From contig OY998175.1 in the NCBI GenBank assembly GCA_963921935.1, positions 204,492,655 through 204,556,654 of the forward strand: 64,000 nucleotides of DNA, in the 5' to 3' direction. The notes below the pieces were generated by a model. The model was not told the DNA's origin, ran no database searches, and saw nothing but the letters and a program-made list of their open reading frames with translations. Position 1 is the first letter of the stretch; the number at the start of each line of letters is the position of its first letter. This document shows positions 43,601 to 55,500 of this stretch, piece after piece. This stretch comes from Galeruca laticollis (lineage: Eukaryota > Arthropoda > Insecta > Coleoptera > Chrysomelidae). Position numbers and translations under genes: made by a program.

Positions 43601-44275
43601 TGGGTAATTTTGGATCCATTGTTTTCCTTAATCCCTTTCTTTTAGTTTTGACAAGTCGTACCACAATATTGGCAGGGGGCAGGATGTGGTCTGATTCTAT
43701 ATCTGCAGCTGGCATTGTGGTAATTTTTGTAACTAAATCTCCAAATCTTCAGCTGCTTACGACGTAATCTATTAGACTACAATACTCTGCTCGTGGTCTT
43801 GTGGTGATATCCATGTGTATATTCGTCTAGGGGTACGTTTGCTGCATGTGTTTGTGATTATTAGATTGTTTTCTTCACAGAATTGAATCAATCTTTCACA
43901 TCTGTCATATCTTCCGCCTAACCCGTAGTTGCCTTCTACAAGGTCTATCCTACCTTTGTCTACTTTGGCATTAGAGTCTTCAAAATTATCTTTATTTCAT
44001 TTGTTTTTGTTAATTTTTGGGACCCCATTTAATTTTTCATAAAAGTTTTCTATTTATAATTTGGTTGCTATATCTATTTGTTTCCATACTTACACGTCCT
44101 GTATACAGGAACTTTCTTTCCCGAATACTACTACTCCATAATCTCTTTTATATCTTCGATCATCATGATTGTCTCCGGTTTTGAAAGGTTTTTATCATCC
44201 CTATAAACCACAGAAATTATGTTCCTCGTTCGTTTTGAATTATAATAACATCGCATGCTTTTGTAATAAATTATA
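43601..44275 (-). pseudogene. RTE/BovB-type LINE endonuclease remnant
   Basis: The best-preserved minus-strand part (about 43990-43770) reads NAKVDKGRIDLVEGNYGLGG, RYDRCERLIQFCEENNLIIT, NTCSKRTPRRIYTWISPQD. This is the end of the APE nuclease in RTE-type LINEs, followed by a decayed SDH-containing tail (ESDHILPPANIVVRLVK near 43660). Upstream parts (44275-44000) are recognisable only as fragments (RDYGVVVFGKESS). It has stops and frameshifts throughout. Confidence 0.7.
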
Positions 44276-45168
44276 TGATCAACACTACTCGGTTGCACCT
44301 GAAGTTAGTTTTACACCTCAATGAAATTTAAAATCATGGTGTGACAGTTCCACGTTTGGTTATAAAATGCATACATAAAATCTCAAATAACCGGACGTTT
44401 AGAAGTATCATAAAGTTTAGAGCACATTCATTCTGATCTACATAACAAATTTTAGAAGATCCTTTACACGAAAAGCTTTTTAGGAATATTTACGTGGAGA
44501 AAAACTGAGTAGTTATATAACTTGATGAGCTAAAAAAAATTAAAACGAAAATGGTGTGTTTTGCTAAATTTTGCATACAATCAGGAGGTAAATACATTTT
44601 GAGCAAGTATTCTGTTGTTTGAAAATCGTCATTTAGGTACACTAAAACTCACAGTTTGACGTATATCAAAGATAAGTTCATTTATGTTACATCCTGTTAT
44701 TGCTAAAATTTGTTGTAACTAAGGCTTTGCAATGAAAGACTCAAATTGGTGAAAATCGAAATAGGAGTGTCCATACTATTATATAAAAATACAATAATTT
44801 CCCATCGATAATGCAAACCGAGGCATAAAACATCAAAGTTCAACTTTTCTTTTCAAATGTGATTCCTATGGATTGAAAATCCCAAAAAAAATGTTATTCC
44901 GATTTCGATGAAATTTCTCATAGGAGGAGTTTTTGATACGAGGATTCCAATTGAGAAAAATGTATGAAAATGGGATTTTCCGGAAAACAGTACAACAAAT
45001 GTTGCTTATATTTACGAGCTTAACCTCAGTTTTACATATAAAATTTCATAAAAAAATTAGGTCGCGTTTTTCAGTTATCGTGTTGGCAGACAGACCGACG
45101 AAGTACATTCCCGGACTTCATTGCTGGTTGTCTTCGGCTTAAACAATTTACATTGTTATCATTATTAG
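44276..45168. other. Spacer, nothing recognised
   Basis: AT-rich non-coding DNA. The end near 45060-45140 has a GC-richer patch (AGACAGACCGACG) of the kind often seen in insect repeat tails. Confidence 0.35.

Positions 45169-45228
<60 letters not shown>
45169..45228. repeat. (ATT)n microsatellite
   Basis: About 19 ATT units at the 3' side of an R4-like LINE tail. Confidence 0.92.
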
Positions 45229-45229
45229 T

Positions 45230-45808
45230 TCCTTTTTGTGTCACCGGATTTACACCCGGCGTGTTTCAACGACAGTCGGCCTCAACAGCAAGACTTTCGT
45301 TGAGTGTCACTATTCTAGAAATGACCTAACAATGTTTGTCGCATCCAGGATTACAGATTTTTGCATTAATCGGTAGGTTGACTCAGGAATATCAATGTCT
45401 TTGAGGGAAGTACTTAGTTTCTTGGGAATTAGCCCCATACAGGATAAAACAACTGGAATGATCTTGACTTCTTTAAGATTCCACAATTCTTTTATTTCGG
45501 TCCTTAGCTCGGCGTATTTGCTTAGTTTTTCATTGTATTTGCTTTCTGTGTTAGAATTATTTGGGATCGATATGTCAATAAGCAGAGCTTGCTTGGATTG
45601 TTTATTAATGACTGTGATGTCCGGCCTGTTGTGTCGTACTGTTACGTCCGTCATGATAGTTTTATCCCAGTAGATCTTAACATACTGATTTTCGATAACT
45701 GGAGGGGGCTTATATTTGTAATATGGCTCGTTGTTTTGTGGATCAAGGTTAAGTTTTTTCAGTACTTCTAGGTATACTACTGTGGCAACTTTGTTGTGTC
45801 GTTCCAGA
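45230..45808 (-). pseudogene. R4/Dong-clade LINE, 5'-truncated tail A (restriction-like endonuclease)
   Basis: A frame open from about 45806 to the stop at 45310 encodes LERHNKVATVVYLEVLKKLN, then KIYWDKTIMTDVTVRHNRPD and a QALLIDISIP block. The P-D...L-I-D-I pattern is the restriction-like endonuclease core (PDxn-D/E-x-K type) at the C terminus of R2/R4-group LINEs. No Met start is expected because the copy is 5'-truncated. It is flanked by (ATT)n on both sides. Dong, the type element of this clade, is known to insert into TAA repeats. Confidence 0.78.
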
Positions 45809-45943
<135 letters not shown>

Positions 45944-45949
45944 TTAGGC

Positions 45950-46640
45950 AGCAATCCGAATTGTGGACGGATCAGCATACCGAGCGCATTGTATAGAAAT
46001 TTTTAAGAAATATAAGATTCTGAGTCTACCCTGCCAATATATCTTTGACCAACTTCTAAGAATACATCGGGACCTAAATTCTATTTCGAGTCATAGCGAT
46101 TTACACGGTTACAGTACTAGAAATGCAAATGATCTAGTAAATATCTTTTCACGTCTGTCAACGGCTAAACGGAACCGACTTGATTTCAATCTGTTTAATA
46201 AATTAGATAAACTATACCCGGAGGAAAAAATAAAGGAAATGAGCGATGAGAAATTTTCTAAATTTGTCAGAATTTATCTGATAGAACACTGTTTTTACAG
46301 CATTGATGAGTACATGAGCTATTCCTTTGAGAGTGCATTATACTTGAATACCTGATAAAATATGGTTAATCTACGATAATTGTTCATTTTTTCTATACAG
46401 TTCTATACTTTTATATGTTTTTATATAGTTTTTCATCCTTTTATAATATGTCTTGGTGTACTTTTAGATTTTTATTCTATTGTAGATATTTTGTAACTAT
46501 TTCTACTTTTTATTGTGTGATTGTTCTCTTTTTTTTGTTTTTTCTCATAATGTAATTAATTATCTATTAATCGTTTGTAATTATATTAATATTTTATATG
46601 AGATGACTATAAACGTGCCCTGTATGTAAAATGGTCAATA
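45950..46640 (+). pseudogene. CR1/L2-like LINE, ORF2 C-terminal tail and 3' untranslated region
   Basis: The plus-strand frame to 46355 encodes AYRAHCIEIFKKYKILSLPC, then IFDQLLRIHRDLN, GYSTRNANDLVN and LIEHCFYSIDEYM. The Y-x-T-R-x-x-x-D-L box and the final A/C-x-Y-S-x-x-E/D-Y/F-x block are typical of the C terminus of CR1/L2/Daphne-like LINE RTs. The apparent start at 45963 is GTG, so the copy is simply 5'-truncated at the (ATT)n. A 3' untranslated region with AATAAA near 46635 runs into (TA)n. Confidence 0.65.
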
Positions 46641-46643
46641 AAC

Positions 46644-46699
<56 letters not shown>

Positions 46700-46761
46700 A
46701 TTATTATGCGTTCTGCAGTTATCCTTGACTTTCACATCGGTTCCCAAACAGATGATTTTTA

Positions 46762-46809
<48 letters not shown>

Positions 46810-46810
46810 T
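46641..46810. repeat. Two (TA)n arrays with a short LINE-like insert
   Basis: (AT)n at 46646-46696 and 46767-46806. Between them a short (ATT)n and about 65 bp encode, on the minus strand, VKVKDNCRTH next to the Asn repeat, possibly another R4-like scrap. Confidence 0.7.
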
Positions 46811-47137
46811 ATATTTTTTCAATTATTGATTTTTTAATGTAATATTTGACTGTTATCTGTGACTCTTTGACTATTTATGTATTTGGACTGTGTTAAACTA
46901 ATTAACATCTGCATTCATATTTATTTTTGTTTCTACGTTTTATATATTTATGTTATTTATTGCTATTGTATTATTATATGCTTATATTTTAGTGGACTAT
47001 GAAATTTACATAGGTGTTCTTAATTATTTTATCAAAATTTAAGGAACTTCATAATTTGTGACTATATGTACTATTTGTATAGTAAACGTCAATAAACTAT
47101 ACTATACTATACTGTACTATTATTATTATTATTATTT
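46811..47137 (+). other. LINE 3' untranslated region ending in (ATT)n
   Basis: AT-rich DNA ends with CAATAAACTATACTATACTA and then (ATT)n at 47118-47137. It resembles the tail of the CR1-like copy upstream (a GTCAATAAAC motif near the end of both). Confidence 0.5.
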
Positions 47138-48129
47138 CCATATTTTTTCCTCTCGCCTGACTATAGATTCGGCAGTAAAATGGGTGAATACAGTTCTCAA
47201 CTAGAGATCAAAGTCATTCACCCTAGCACCTTTCTTATTATGTGAGCAGTTCCCATGAGTGCAATTTTTTGCACCTCATACTTGGATGGGATCATCTCTA
47301 AGTATGTTTTTAAACTTTCCCGCATCATTCCCAATTCTCCTACAATAACGGGTACCACTTTGGTTTTTGTATTCCACATCCGGTTTTTCTCTATTTCTAG
47401 ATCTTCATACTTGCTCATTTTTTCGTTTTCTTTGTTCACTATATTGCTATCATCTGGGACAGATATTTCGATCAAAAGACATGAGTTTATGTTCTTATCA
47501 TAAAGTATTATGTCCGGTCTACTTGTCAGTATTGTTCTATCAGTAATTACAGCCATATCCCACATAACATCGATGTTGTTGTTGCTTACGACTTCTTCTG
47601 GGACATGATTATAAAACTTTTCTGCTACACGCAACCCTATTGCGTTGCATATGGACCAATGGATAAATGAAGCAACCTTATTATGTCTGTTAGTGAATTT
47701 TGTTGAGGCAAGACTCGTACATCCGGCTACTAAGTGGCTAATGTGTTCATCTGATTTGCCACAGATCCTACATTTACTGTCTACCGATTGTTTTAATATG
47801 TTCTTTTGATAGTATCTAGTAGCTAATACCTGATCATGAGCTGCTATAATGCGACTTTCAGTTTCTCCTTCAAGTCCAGAACTACCTAACCAAGCTACAC
47901 TTCCCAACTTATTAACTGTTGGTTTGCTAAGATTCCTGAAAAATTGTCCATGTAGTGGCTTTAGTTGTAATGTCTGGATCTTGTGCCTTTTAATTACATC
48001 TTTGATCGCATTTGCATTCCTCAGAGCATTATCTGTTATAAGATACTTTTCTCTTACTTGTGCGGACTCTTTTTGGATAGAATACTTTGCCTTGTCCGAG
48101 TCGTATATTTCAATTGCTTTGCAGAATTC
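47138..48129 (-). pseudogene. R4/Dong-clade LINE, 5'-truncated tail B (zinc knuckle and endonuclease)
   Basis: The frame is open from the (ATT)n at 48130-48148 down to the stop at 47218, more than 300 codons without a break. In order it has LKPLHGQFFRNLSKPTVNKL, a zinc knuckle CRICGKSDEHISHLVAGC, and the HNKVASFIHWSICNAIG block. The restriction-like endonuclease follows: TSRPDIILYDK and LLIEISVPDDSN, then the tail VPVIVGELGMM. The poly-Asn stretch upstream is the translated microsatellite. The copy lost its RT but is otherwise undamaged, so it is probably the youngest of the three nested tails. Confidence 0.82.
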
Positions 48130-48148
48130 ATTATTATTATTATTATTT
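48130..48148. repeat. (ATT)n at the junction of two R4-like LINE tails
   Basis: Six ATT units. R4-like tail B ends here on one side and the 3' end of tail C begins on the other. Confidence 0.85.
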
Positions 48149-48562
48149 TTTTTAATCACGTTAACCGGATATCTTTGATTGTTGAACCGGCAAGTTTCAT
48201 GTTGCAAGGTTCACAACGCTATCTATCTATTTCTCATTTAATACTTTCCGCATTATAAAACAGGTGCTTAAGATGACGGCTTTCTGGAGTTCGAAGAAGA
48301 GTTCTTTTTTTATTCCGAGGCTGTCAAGATATGTCTGCAATGCTTTTGGTATTTCCCCTGTTGCTCCGATAATGATTGGGATAGTTTTAACTTTTGTGGC
48401 CTGCCAGGTTTGCTTTAGATCTTCACATAGTGGTTGGTATTTTTCGATTTTTTCTGTTTCCTTTTTTGAGATGTTAGCAGGAGCTGGGGCAGCAATGTCA
48501 ATAAGTATAATTTCTTTGTTTGTTTCATTGTACATGAGAATATCTGGCCAATTGTGTTGAAC
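48149..48562 (-). pseudogene. R4/Dong-clade LINE, 5'-truncated tail C (endonuclease part)
   Basis: From about 48560 the minus strand encodes VQHNWPDILMYNETNKEIIL, IDIAAPAPANISKKE, then IPIIIGATGEIPKAL, and stops at 48227. The P-D...I-D-I core of the restriction-like endonuclease is present with no break. A Met at 48535 is internal and not a true start. It is truncated at (ATT)n (48563-48583). Confidence 0.8.
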
Positions 48563-48583
48563 TTATTATTATTATTATTATTT
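48563..48583. repeat. (ATT)n microsatellite
   Basis: Seven ATT units between R4-like tail C and the next LINE fragment. Confidence 0.85.
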
Positions 48584-48652
48584 TTGTGCGTGTTTGAGCA
48601 ACGACATCTAGGTTATTGTGCTCGTCGATATATCATTGGTGTAATTTATATT

Positions 48653-49290
48653 TTAGTAAATAAAATTGTGGACTTTAGATAAGTTTATCACCTGGTTAAG
48701 CTCATCATTTTGGTTTCTAAGAATGTTTCCGATCTGGGGTATTTTGAGGAACTGTCTGTGAAAATTGAAGGCTGCACAAGTAAATATATGTTGTGCTGTC
48801 GGTAGGCTGCCGCACGTCCCACATCTAGGTCTGTTCTTTCCAAGGAGGAGGTGTGAATGGGTTAGGTTTGTGTGGTCTATCCTTAATCGGCTGAGGACGA
48901 CTTGTTCACGCCTTGTTAGAGTTTTGGGGTAGAACCATTTTTGTTCGCTCGGTTTAATGTGTCTTAATTGTCCATCATATGTATTCCATCTGTTCTGCCA
49001 TGCTTCGTAAATATCCAGGAAGGTGTTAGGTATGCCTTCGTCAATTGTTGCGCTTGTGGCTTTTTTTGCTACTAGATCAGCTTCGGTATTACCGATAATA
49101 TCGGTATGCCCAGGTATCCACATCATTGAAATAGTCCTTTGCATACTGTATAGATGGGTTGATAATTCTTGAATGCGTACAACCCATTCGTTTGCAAAAA
49201 AACGATTTTTTGTCGAGAGAGTGGCAGTTAAGAGGGGCCTCACGTTTTAGGAACCTCAAAACAGTTGGCACCTGTGATTTGCAACAAAAT
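48653..49290 (-). pseudogene. Jockey/I-type LINE 3' end: RNase H C-terminal half and zinc motif
   Basis: After a frameshift near 49240 (the upstream frame encodes PTVLRFLKREAPLN) the minus strand is open to 48653. It has MMWIPGHTDIIGNTEADLVA (closing RNase H motif, H-x-D/G-I-x-G-N-E/T-x-A-D), TRREQVVLSRLRIDHTNLTH and the terminal CGTCGSLPTAQHIFTC. The RT and the first RNase H residues are missing. It is 5'-truncated close to the site where the BEL element later inserted. Confidence 0.78.
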
Positions 49291-49356
49291 TTAGGTCATT
49301 TTGTACACAACAAATCTAAAGAACGCAGGGAAATTAAGTGTTGAAATTTTAACACA

Positions 49357-49361
49357 CTATA
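49357..49361. other. BEL/Pao target-site duplication, left copy (CTATA)
   Basis: CTATA at 49357-49361 and again at 55496-55500 flank the LTR ends exactly. Confidence 0.85.
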
Positions 49362-49672
49362 TGTTGATTGTTATGAAAAATGGACTGTATATTTCGATGT
49401 GTGTGAATCAAAAAATTATATTATGTGTATGAATTATGATTGTCTATGAATAACTGACGAGTGCTAAAATAAATGGTTTATTTTACGTCTCTACTTTTAC
49501 ACTTTCAATCTATGACTGACTGTTCTTTGTTTGCGGTGATTTTAAGTAACAACTAAAAAAAACTAAAACATTGCAAAAAGATTCGGTCGGCCAGCCGGTC
49601 ACCTGACATCATACGCCATAGGCGGGTACATAGCGGGCGCTGCCCAAACAAATAATGTAAATGAACTTAACA
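49362..49672 (-). repeat. BEL/Pao 3' LTR
   Basis: In element orientation it begins TGTTAAGTTCATT and ends CAATCAACA. It is preceded by a purine-rich AAGGGGGCCGATA tract. Confidence 0.92.
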
Positions 49673-49738
49673 TATCGGCCCCCTTGAAAGGCTCGACTTT
49701 CAAACTTAATAATAAATTATATAAAAAACTTGTATAGT

Positions 49739-51905
49739 TCAAATGTCTTCGTTCCCAATAGGGAGTAAGCAAATTTTTGTCACTGAACGTTTAATTATTC
49801 CATTCAAAGTCTTTACACTCACAACCCTAATGTTTCCATCATCACTTGGATGCAGTTGAACTATTCTTCCCATGGGCCAATTGAGGGGTGGAACATTGTC
49901 GTTTTTCAACACTACCATAGCTCCTACTTCTATTTTAGCAGGTGAGATGAACTTCCATTTTGTCCTGGCTTGTAGCATGGACAGATATTCTGATTTCCAG
50001 CGGTTCCAAAAATGTTGGATTATCTGCTGAAGTCGTTGATAATGAGACAGTCTTCCTGGCTGTATTTGGGTCAGGTCTTGCTGAGGTATATTATTCAAAC
50101 TGTCTCCAATTAGGAAATGACTTGGAGTGAGTGTGGTTAAATCGTTTGGGCTGTCGGATATGGGAGTAAGTGGTTTGGAATTGAGAACGGCTTCGGTTTG
50201 TACAAATATAGTATTTAAATTTTCAAACGTAAGGTGCGCGTTGCCAACGATTCTTTTCATGTGATATTTGGCAAGCTTGACAGCTGCCTCCAAACTACCG
50301 CCAAAATGAGGAGAATTTGCAGGAATACATTTCCACTTAATAGAGTTTTGAGTCAAATAATGTTCTATACTAGTTTCTTTGATACTTCGAGTCAACAAAT
50401 CTGAAATTTCTTTTAGTTCATTACTGGCTCCGTGGACGTTAGTACCGTTGTCGGATAAAAGTGTGTTGCAAATTCCACGCCTAGAAATAAAACGCTTCAA
50501 TGCATTCAAAAACCATTCGGTGCTCATATTTCCACACAGTTCGAGATGTACTGCTCGTGTTGCCCAGCAAATAAATATACATAAATAGCATTTCACGACC
50601 TTTCTATTGCGAGTTATTCCGTCCTTTATATGGAATGCTCCGGCGAAATCTACTCCAGTATTAAAGAACGGTCTAACCGCTTGAACACGCTCTATCGGTA
50701 AATTTGCCATTTGAGGAAATGTGCTTGTAGGTCTGGCTCTAAAGCACTTAACGCAATTGTGTAGGATATGTTTGACCGTACTCTTACCTTTGAAAGGCCA
50801 AAATGTGTGTCTGACGAAGGCAAGTGTAGATTGAGGACCTGCGTGAAAATTTTTAATATGTTCGTGAATGACAATAAGACGAGTTAAGGGATGTTCGTTT
50901 GAAATAATGACAGGATGTTTTTGATCCGTGGTCACATTTGCCTTGGATAATCGACCACCCACTCTAATTACTCCATTTTCATCTATGAATGGGTTCCATG
51001 AACTGAGCTTGCTATTCCTAGAAATTTGTTTACCCTTTTTGAGCTGATTCAGCTCTTCCAAGAAAACCTCCGATTGGGCCACCTTTACTAACACATTCAT
51101 GGAGTGATTTAATTCGTCAACTGAAAGATTTTCAGAGACTGTATTATTTTTACAATTGTTTATAAATCTGAATAAATAAGCTACTATGCGTTGTAATTTT
51201 ATTGATGAGGAATATCTGTAGAATATTTCATTATGGACAATTTCTGTTTGTAGTAAATTAATGGTTTCACCTTCAGGTATAACTTCATTTGATTTAACGA
51301 TATTGTTCGGCCATGAATCAGGGGTTTGATTAAGCCATGTTGGCCCTGACCACCATAACACCGAGGCAATCAATTTTTCGGGAGTAGTACCACGAGAAAT
51401 TATATCAGCGGGATTATCCTCTGACCTGATATAACGCCACTGGTGTTTGGAAGTCAATTGTTGTATTTTTGAAACTCGGTTACATGCAAATGTTTTCCAA
51501 TTATTGGAAGGTGCTGATATCCATGATAACGTGATCGTAGAGTCACACCAGTAGTAAATATCAGAAATGTCCATTTTTAGTGCTTCAATTTCCGCTCGCA
51601 TGAGTTCAGCGAGTAAAAGAGCAGCTGAAAGCTCCAACCTTGGTAGCGTTAACGATTTTACGGGTGCTACCTTGGATTTTGCGCAAATAAGTGAGACTGT
51701 GATATGTCCTTGGGAATTACACGATCTGACGTATACGCAAGCGCCGTACGCAACTTCACTAGCATCGTTGAATCCGTGAAGCTGAACGTACTGAGTATCA
51801 AGGTCATGTGCGAGGACTAAACGCGGTATTTTTAGTTTTTTCAGATTATGAATTTGAGAACAAAATTGCTGCCATGTGATAAAGGTTTCCGTTGGAACTG
51901 GGTCA
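49739..51905 (-). pseudogene. BEL/Pao pol: RNase H and integrase part
   Basis: The frame is open from about 51905 to the stop at 49739. A one-base frameshift near 51910 separates it from the RT. The RNase H starts at LHGFNDASEVAYGACVYVRS. The integrase has an H-H-C-C zinc region about 255-300 codons after the Met at 51637 (IKNFHAGPQSTLAF, then CVKC). The DDE core follows with Asp in GVDFAGAF, Asp in LLSDNGTNVHGA and Glu in HFGGSLEAAVKLAK. The C-terminal domain has NWPMGRIVQLHPSDDGNIRV. All integrase ligands and catalytic residues appear present. Confidence 0.9.
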
Positions 51906-53909
51906 TCCCAACCGATTTTTAGGCCATAACTGTTGCAGCAGTATTTTTGCTTTAATGATTATTGGACCAACTAGTCCGAGTGGGTCAAAAACTTGCGAGA
52001 TGGTAGATAGTATCGAACGTTTCGTGATATTTTCTGATACCGGTTCGGTGAAAGTGGGTACTTGTATGCTATCTGAATTTGCATTCCATAGAAAACCCAA
52101 CGTTTTTATACATGATCCGTCTGAAATAATATACTGAGATGTGCTATCAAAATTTTGTTCCGAGGCGATTAGTTCTTCGCGACAATTCGACATCCATTTT
52201 CGCAGAATAAATTTGCCCCCTTCGAGAATTTTGCTGATTTCGCGTTTGATTTTTAATATTTCTTGAACAGTATTTGCACCTGTTATCAAGTCGTCGACGT
52301 AGAAATCTGACACGATAGTTTCACTAGCTTCGGGATATATTTCTGAATTTTCCAGAGCTAATTGATGCAAGCTACGAATTGCTAAGAATGAAGCTGAAGA
52401 AGTTCCATACGTGACGGTATTAAGACGATAGTGATCTATCGGTTTGTCCGAGTTATCATGCCATAAAATTCTTTGCAAATCGCGTTGATTTTCGTTTATT
52501 AAAATCTGTCTATACATTTTCTCAATGTCGGCAATTATTACGAAATTTTATTTCCGGAAACGTAGCAAGATTGAAAATAAGTTTTCTTGTATGATCGGTC
52601 CGATCATTAGAATGTCGTTTAATGAAACATTACTCGTGCTCTTCGCGGAAGCATCAAAAACTAACCTCAACTTAATGGTTGTACTTGACTCCTTCAAAAC
52701 ACAATGGTGCGGCAAGTAAAATTTAATTGTTTCACTTGATGATTCGTTACTAACTTTAGTCATGTGGTTTAGATTGCGATATTCATAAATGAAATCGGTG
52801 TATTCTTTTTTAAGCTTTCTGTTACAATTTAATTTATTTTCAAGAGATGAATACCGTTTAAGTGCATTTTTTTCGGTATCACCTAACTGTGCGGCTGGTT
52901 TGCGTAGTGGAAGATTAACAATGAATCGCCCTGTAGGATCACGCGTCGTTGTATTTACGAATAGCTGTTCACACATTGCTTCTTCTTCCGAAAATTGTCG
53001 TTCAAATTGGCATTCCTCTATGGCCGAAAATTTTTCCATTTGGTCATGAAGAACACTTTCGTTAACAAGATTACAATGAGTTTTTGTGATGAGTGAGGTG
53101 TTGTTCGAGTTAATAACTCCTGCAACAATCCAACCCAACTTGGAATTTTGCAGTATCGGTTTGTTAATTCCGATATTAATTTGGCCGTTCAAAAGTATGT
53201 CCCAAAATATTCCCGCTCCAAGAAGTATATCTATACTACCAGATGAGTTGAAAGTGGGATCAGCGAGTGTTATGTCAGGAGGAATATTTAAATTTGTAAC
53301 ATCGAAATCTGAGGCTGGCATTTCGTCTGTAATTTTTTCAATTATTAGAAATGACAATCCTTTATTATAATTAATTTGCATAGAGGAAATGGTTGCATCC
53401 GTGATTAGGTTTATTTTTGTCTGGACTTGACCTATACCTGTGACTGGTATATCAATTTTACGCCCGTTTAAGCCTAGCTTAGTATACATACTTCTACTGA
53501 TAAAATTAGATTGCGAACCTGAATCCAATAACGCTCTGCATGAAATATGTTTACCTTTATTGTTCGAAATATTGACTAATGCGGTAGATAAAAGAACTTG
53601 TGAATTGTTATTACTTGTGTTATTTGTTGCTAGAGAAGAAGTTTCTATCTGACTACTTGTGTGAGATTCGTTTCCCGTTACATTTGCTGGTTGAGACATT
53701 TCTCCGCCACTGTTGGCGGTATTTCCGTTATCTATATGAATGATTGAATTATGACGCCCATTACATTTTCTGCATCCGCTTGATCTACATTCACTACTTT
53801 GATGTCCTGAACGTAGACAATTAGTGCAGAGTTTCAATTTTTTAATTTCAATTAAACGAGATGGGATGGAAAGTTTTAATGATTTGTAACAGGAAAATAC
53901 GTAATGCAA
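51903..53909 (-). pseudogene. BEL/Pao pol: zinc knuckle, protease and reverse transcriptase part
   Basis: The frame opens near 53909 with zinc-knuckle residues (KLCTNCLRSGHQSSECRSSG, then CRKC). The aspartic protease active site ALLDSGSQSNFIS is near residue 127. The RT begins near residue 385 (KFYLPHHCVLKESSTTIKLR, VFDASAKS). A TAA at 52548-52550 is a plain in-frame nonsense change, because the same frame continues after it to 51903. That part holds SFLAIRSLHQLAL and the catalytic VSDFYVDDLITG. A frameshift near 51910 leads into the RNase H and integrase. Confidence 0.9.
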
Positions 53910-54902
53910 ACCCTTGCAAAATGCGCATCCTGTGTTATGAGAATTTGTTGAGGCAAATGATCGAGTATCGCCTTTTTTAATATGATTTTGTTTTGATTTC
54001 GATTAACATTATGCGAGTCTAAAGTTTCTAATATATTGCACCGTTCACTCAGAAAAGTTTCGAGATGCGATAATTTCGGATCATTTTCTATTTTAGTAGA
54101 ATATTTTTCCCAATCGCGTTTCGTGGTTGTATCGAGTTTAGTCGAAATTAAATATAAAAGAATAGAGTCCCAAGTTTCAACAAATTCCCCTAGATTTTTC
54201 AATGCTCGAACGTGTTTATTTACTTCGTCCAAAAATTTTCGTAGTGATTGATAAGATTCTTTCGTAAGTGCAGTGATATTAAAAAGAGATGCGACATGAG
54301 ACCGCTTAATGAGTCTTTTATTATCAAATCGAGATTTAAGCAGATCCAAAGCTACATTGTAATTTTGTTCAGAAACCTCAAGAGATTCTATTACCTGTTT
54401 GGCTTCACCACGCAATGCTTCCTTTAAATAATAGAACTTTTGTGCACATGGCAATGCGGTATTTTTGTCTACGAGAGCGTTAAACGTGTCAACAAAACCC
54501 GGCCATTCCCGATAATCCCCATAAAAATTAGGAACTGGAATAACCGGCAATTTTATATTTTGCATTGTAACGCCACTGACCGGCGCCGACTGTGAAGGTA
54601 TAATAATCGTACTTGCACCCGACTGTGTGGGAATTTGAGTTGATATAAGCTCGGTGGCCCGCGACACACAACTAAAATATGAATTTTCGAATTCGCAACG
54701 ATAATCTTCATGTCCAGTATATTTACTTATTAATTCGATCTCTGACTGTATGTCGTCAAATTGTTGCCAGAGTGCTTCCACCTCATTTAATCGTACTTGT
54801 ACTTCGACAATTGATTTTGTTGTATCAAATTCATCAAGAAATGTCACAAATCGAGTAACTTGACCTTTAATTTGCCCCCGTTTACCTATCAGATTCGGTC
54901 AT
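53876..54902 (-). pseudogene. BEL/Pao gag
   Basis: The likely start is ATG at 54900-54902. The frame meets a stop seven codons later; a one-base frameshift near 54885 leads into the long frame that is open to 53876. The body is the DUF1759-type BEL gag: LPVIPVPNFYGDYREWPGFV, FYYLKEALRGEAKQVIESL and YNVALDLLKSRFDNKRLI. The C terminus runs out of frame at the first zinc knuckle (34-bp overlap with the pol frame), which in intact BEL elements is usually continuous with pol. Confidence 0.88.
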
Positions 54903-55183
54903 TATGAAAGAAATCGTTGGAAATATATGTACTTGTTCGCTTATAAATAAATGAAAATATGCGTCAAAAATACTATACTGTAGTAAATGTTGCACAAAAT
55001 GAAGGAAATGGAAAATGGAAAAAGACTTACGTGTTGATTGATGAGAATACCTCTGATTTTGTTCCTGTCTATTTCTTTCTAATCAGCCTTGTAAGACAAC
55101 CAATTTTCTCTTGTGTAGCTTGATGTGGATGAGAACGAGATGATTGCTTTCCTGTGGTATGATATGGCTCGAAGACCAAAATA

Positions 55184-55495
55184 TGTTGATTGTTTTGAAA
55201 AATGTACTGTATATTTCGATGTGTGTGAATCAAAAGATTATATTATGTGTATGAATTATGATTGTCGATGAATAACTGACGAGTGCTAAAATAAATGGTT
55301 TATTTTACGTCTCTACTTTTACACTTTCAATCTATGACTGACTGTTCTTTGATTGCGGTGATTTCAAGTAACAACTAAAGAAAAACTAAAACATTGCAAA
55401 AAGATTCGGTCGGCCAGCCGGCCACCTGACATCATACCCCATAGGCGGATACATAGCGGGCGCTGCCCAAACAAATAATGTAAATGAACTTAACA
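55184..55495 (-). repeat. BEL/Pao 5' LTR
   Basis: It matches the 49362-49672 copy apart from about nine substitutions and one indel. The adjoining internal bases on the minus strand, ATTTTGGTCTTCGAGCC, are the expected place for a tRNA primer-binding site. Confidence 0.92.
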
Positions 55496-55500
55496 CTATA

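Larger units (their letters stand above)
49362..55495 (-). mobile_element. BEL/Pao LTR retrotransposon, complete, 6.13 kb
   Basis: It has two LTRs of 311 and 312 bp, a 5-bp CTATA duplication, and gag, protease, RT, RNase H and integrase in BEL order on the minus strand. The LTRs differ at about nine bases plus one indel, roughly 3 per cent, so the insertion is moderately recent. The polypurine tract lies next to the 3' LTR at 49673-49685. Confidence 0.93.

Noticed and set aside
48227..48535. Independent small gene starting at ATG 48535
   Set aside because: The open frame extends upstream of that ATG to the (ATT)n and is the C terminus of a truncated R4-like LINE.
53876..53909. Programmed -1 frameshift between BEL gag and pol
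   Set aside because: BEL elements usually use one continuous frame, and no clear slippery heptamer stands out, so a lesion is more likely.
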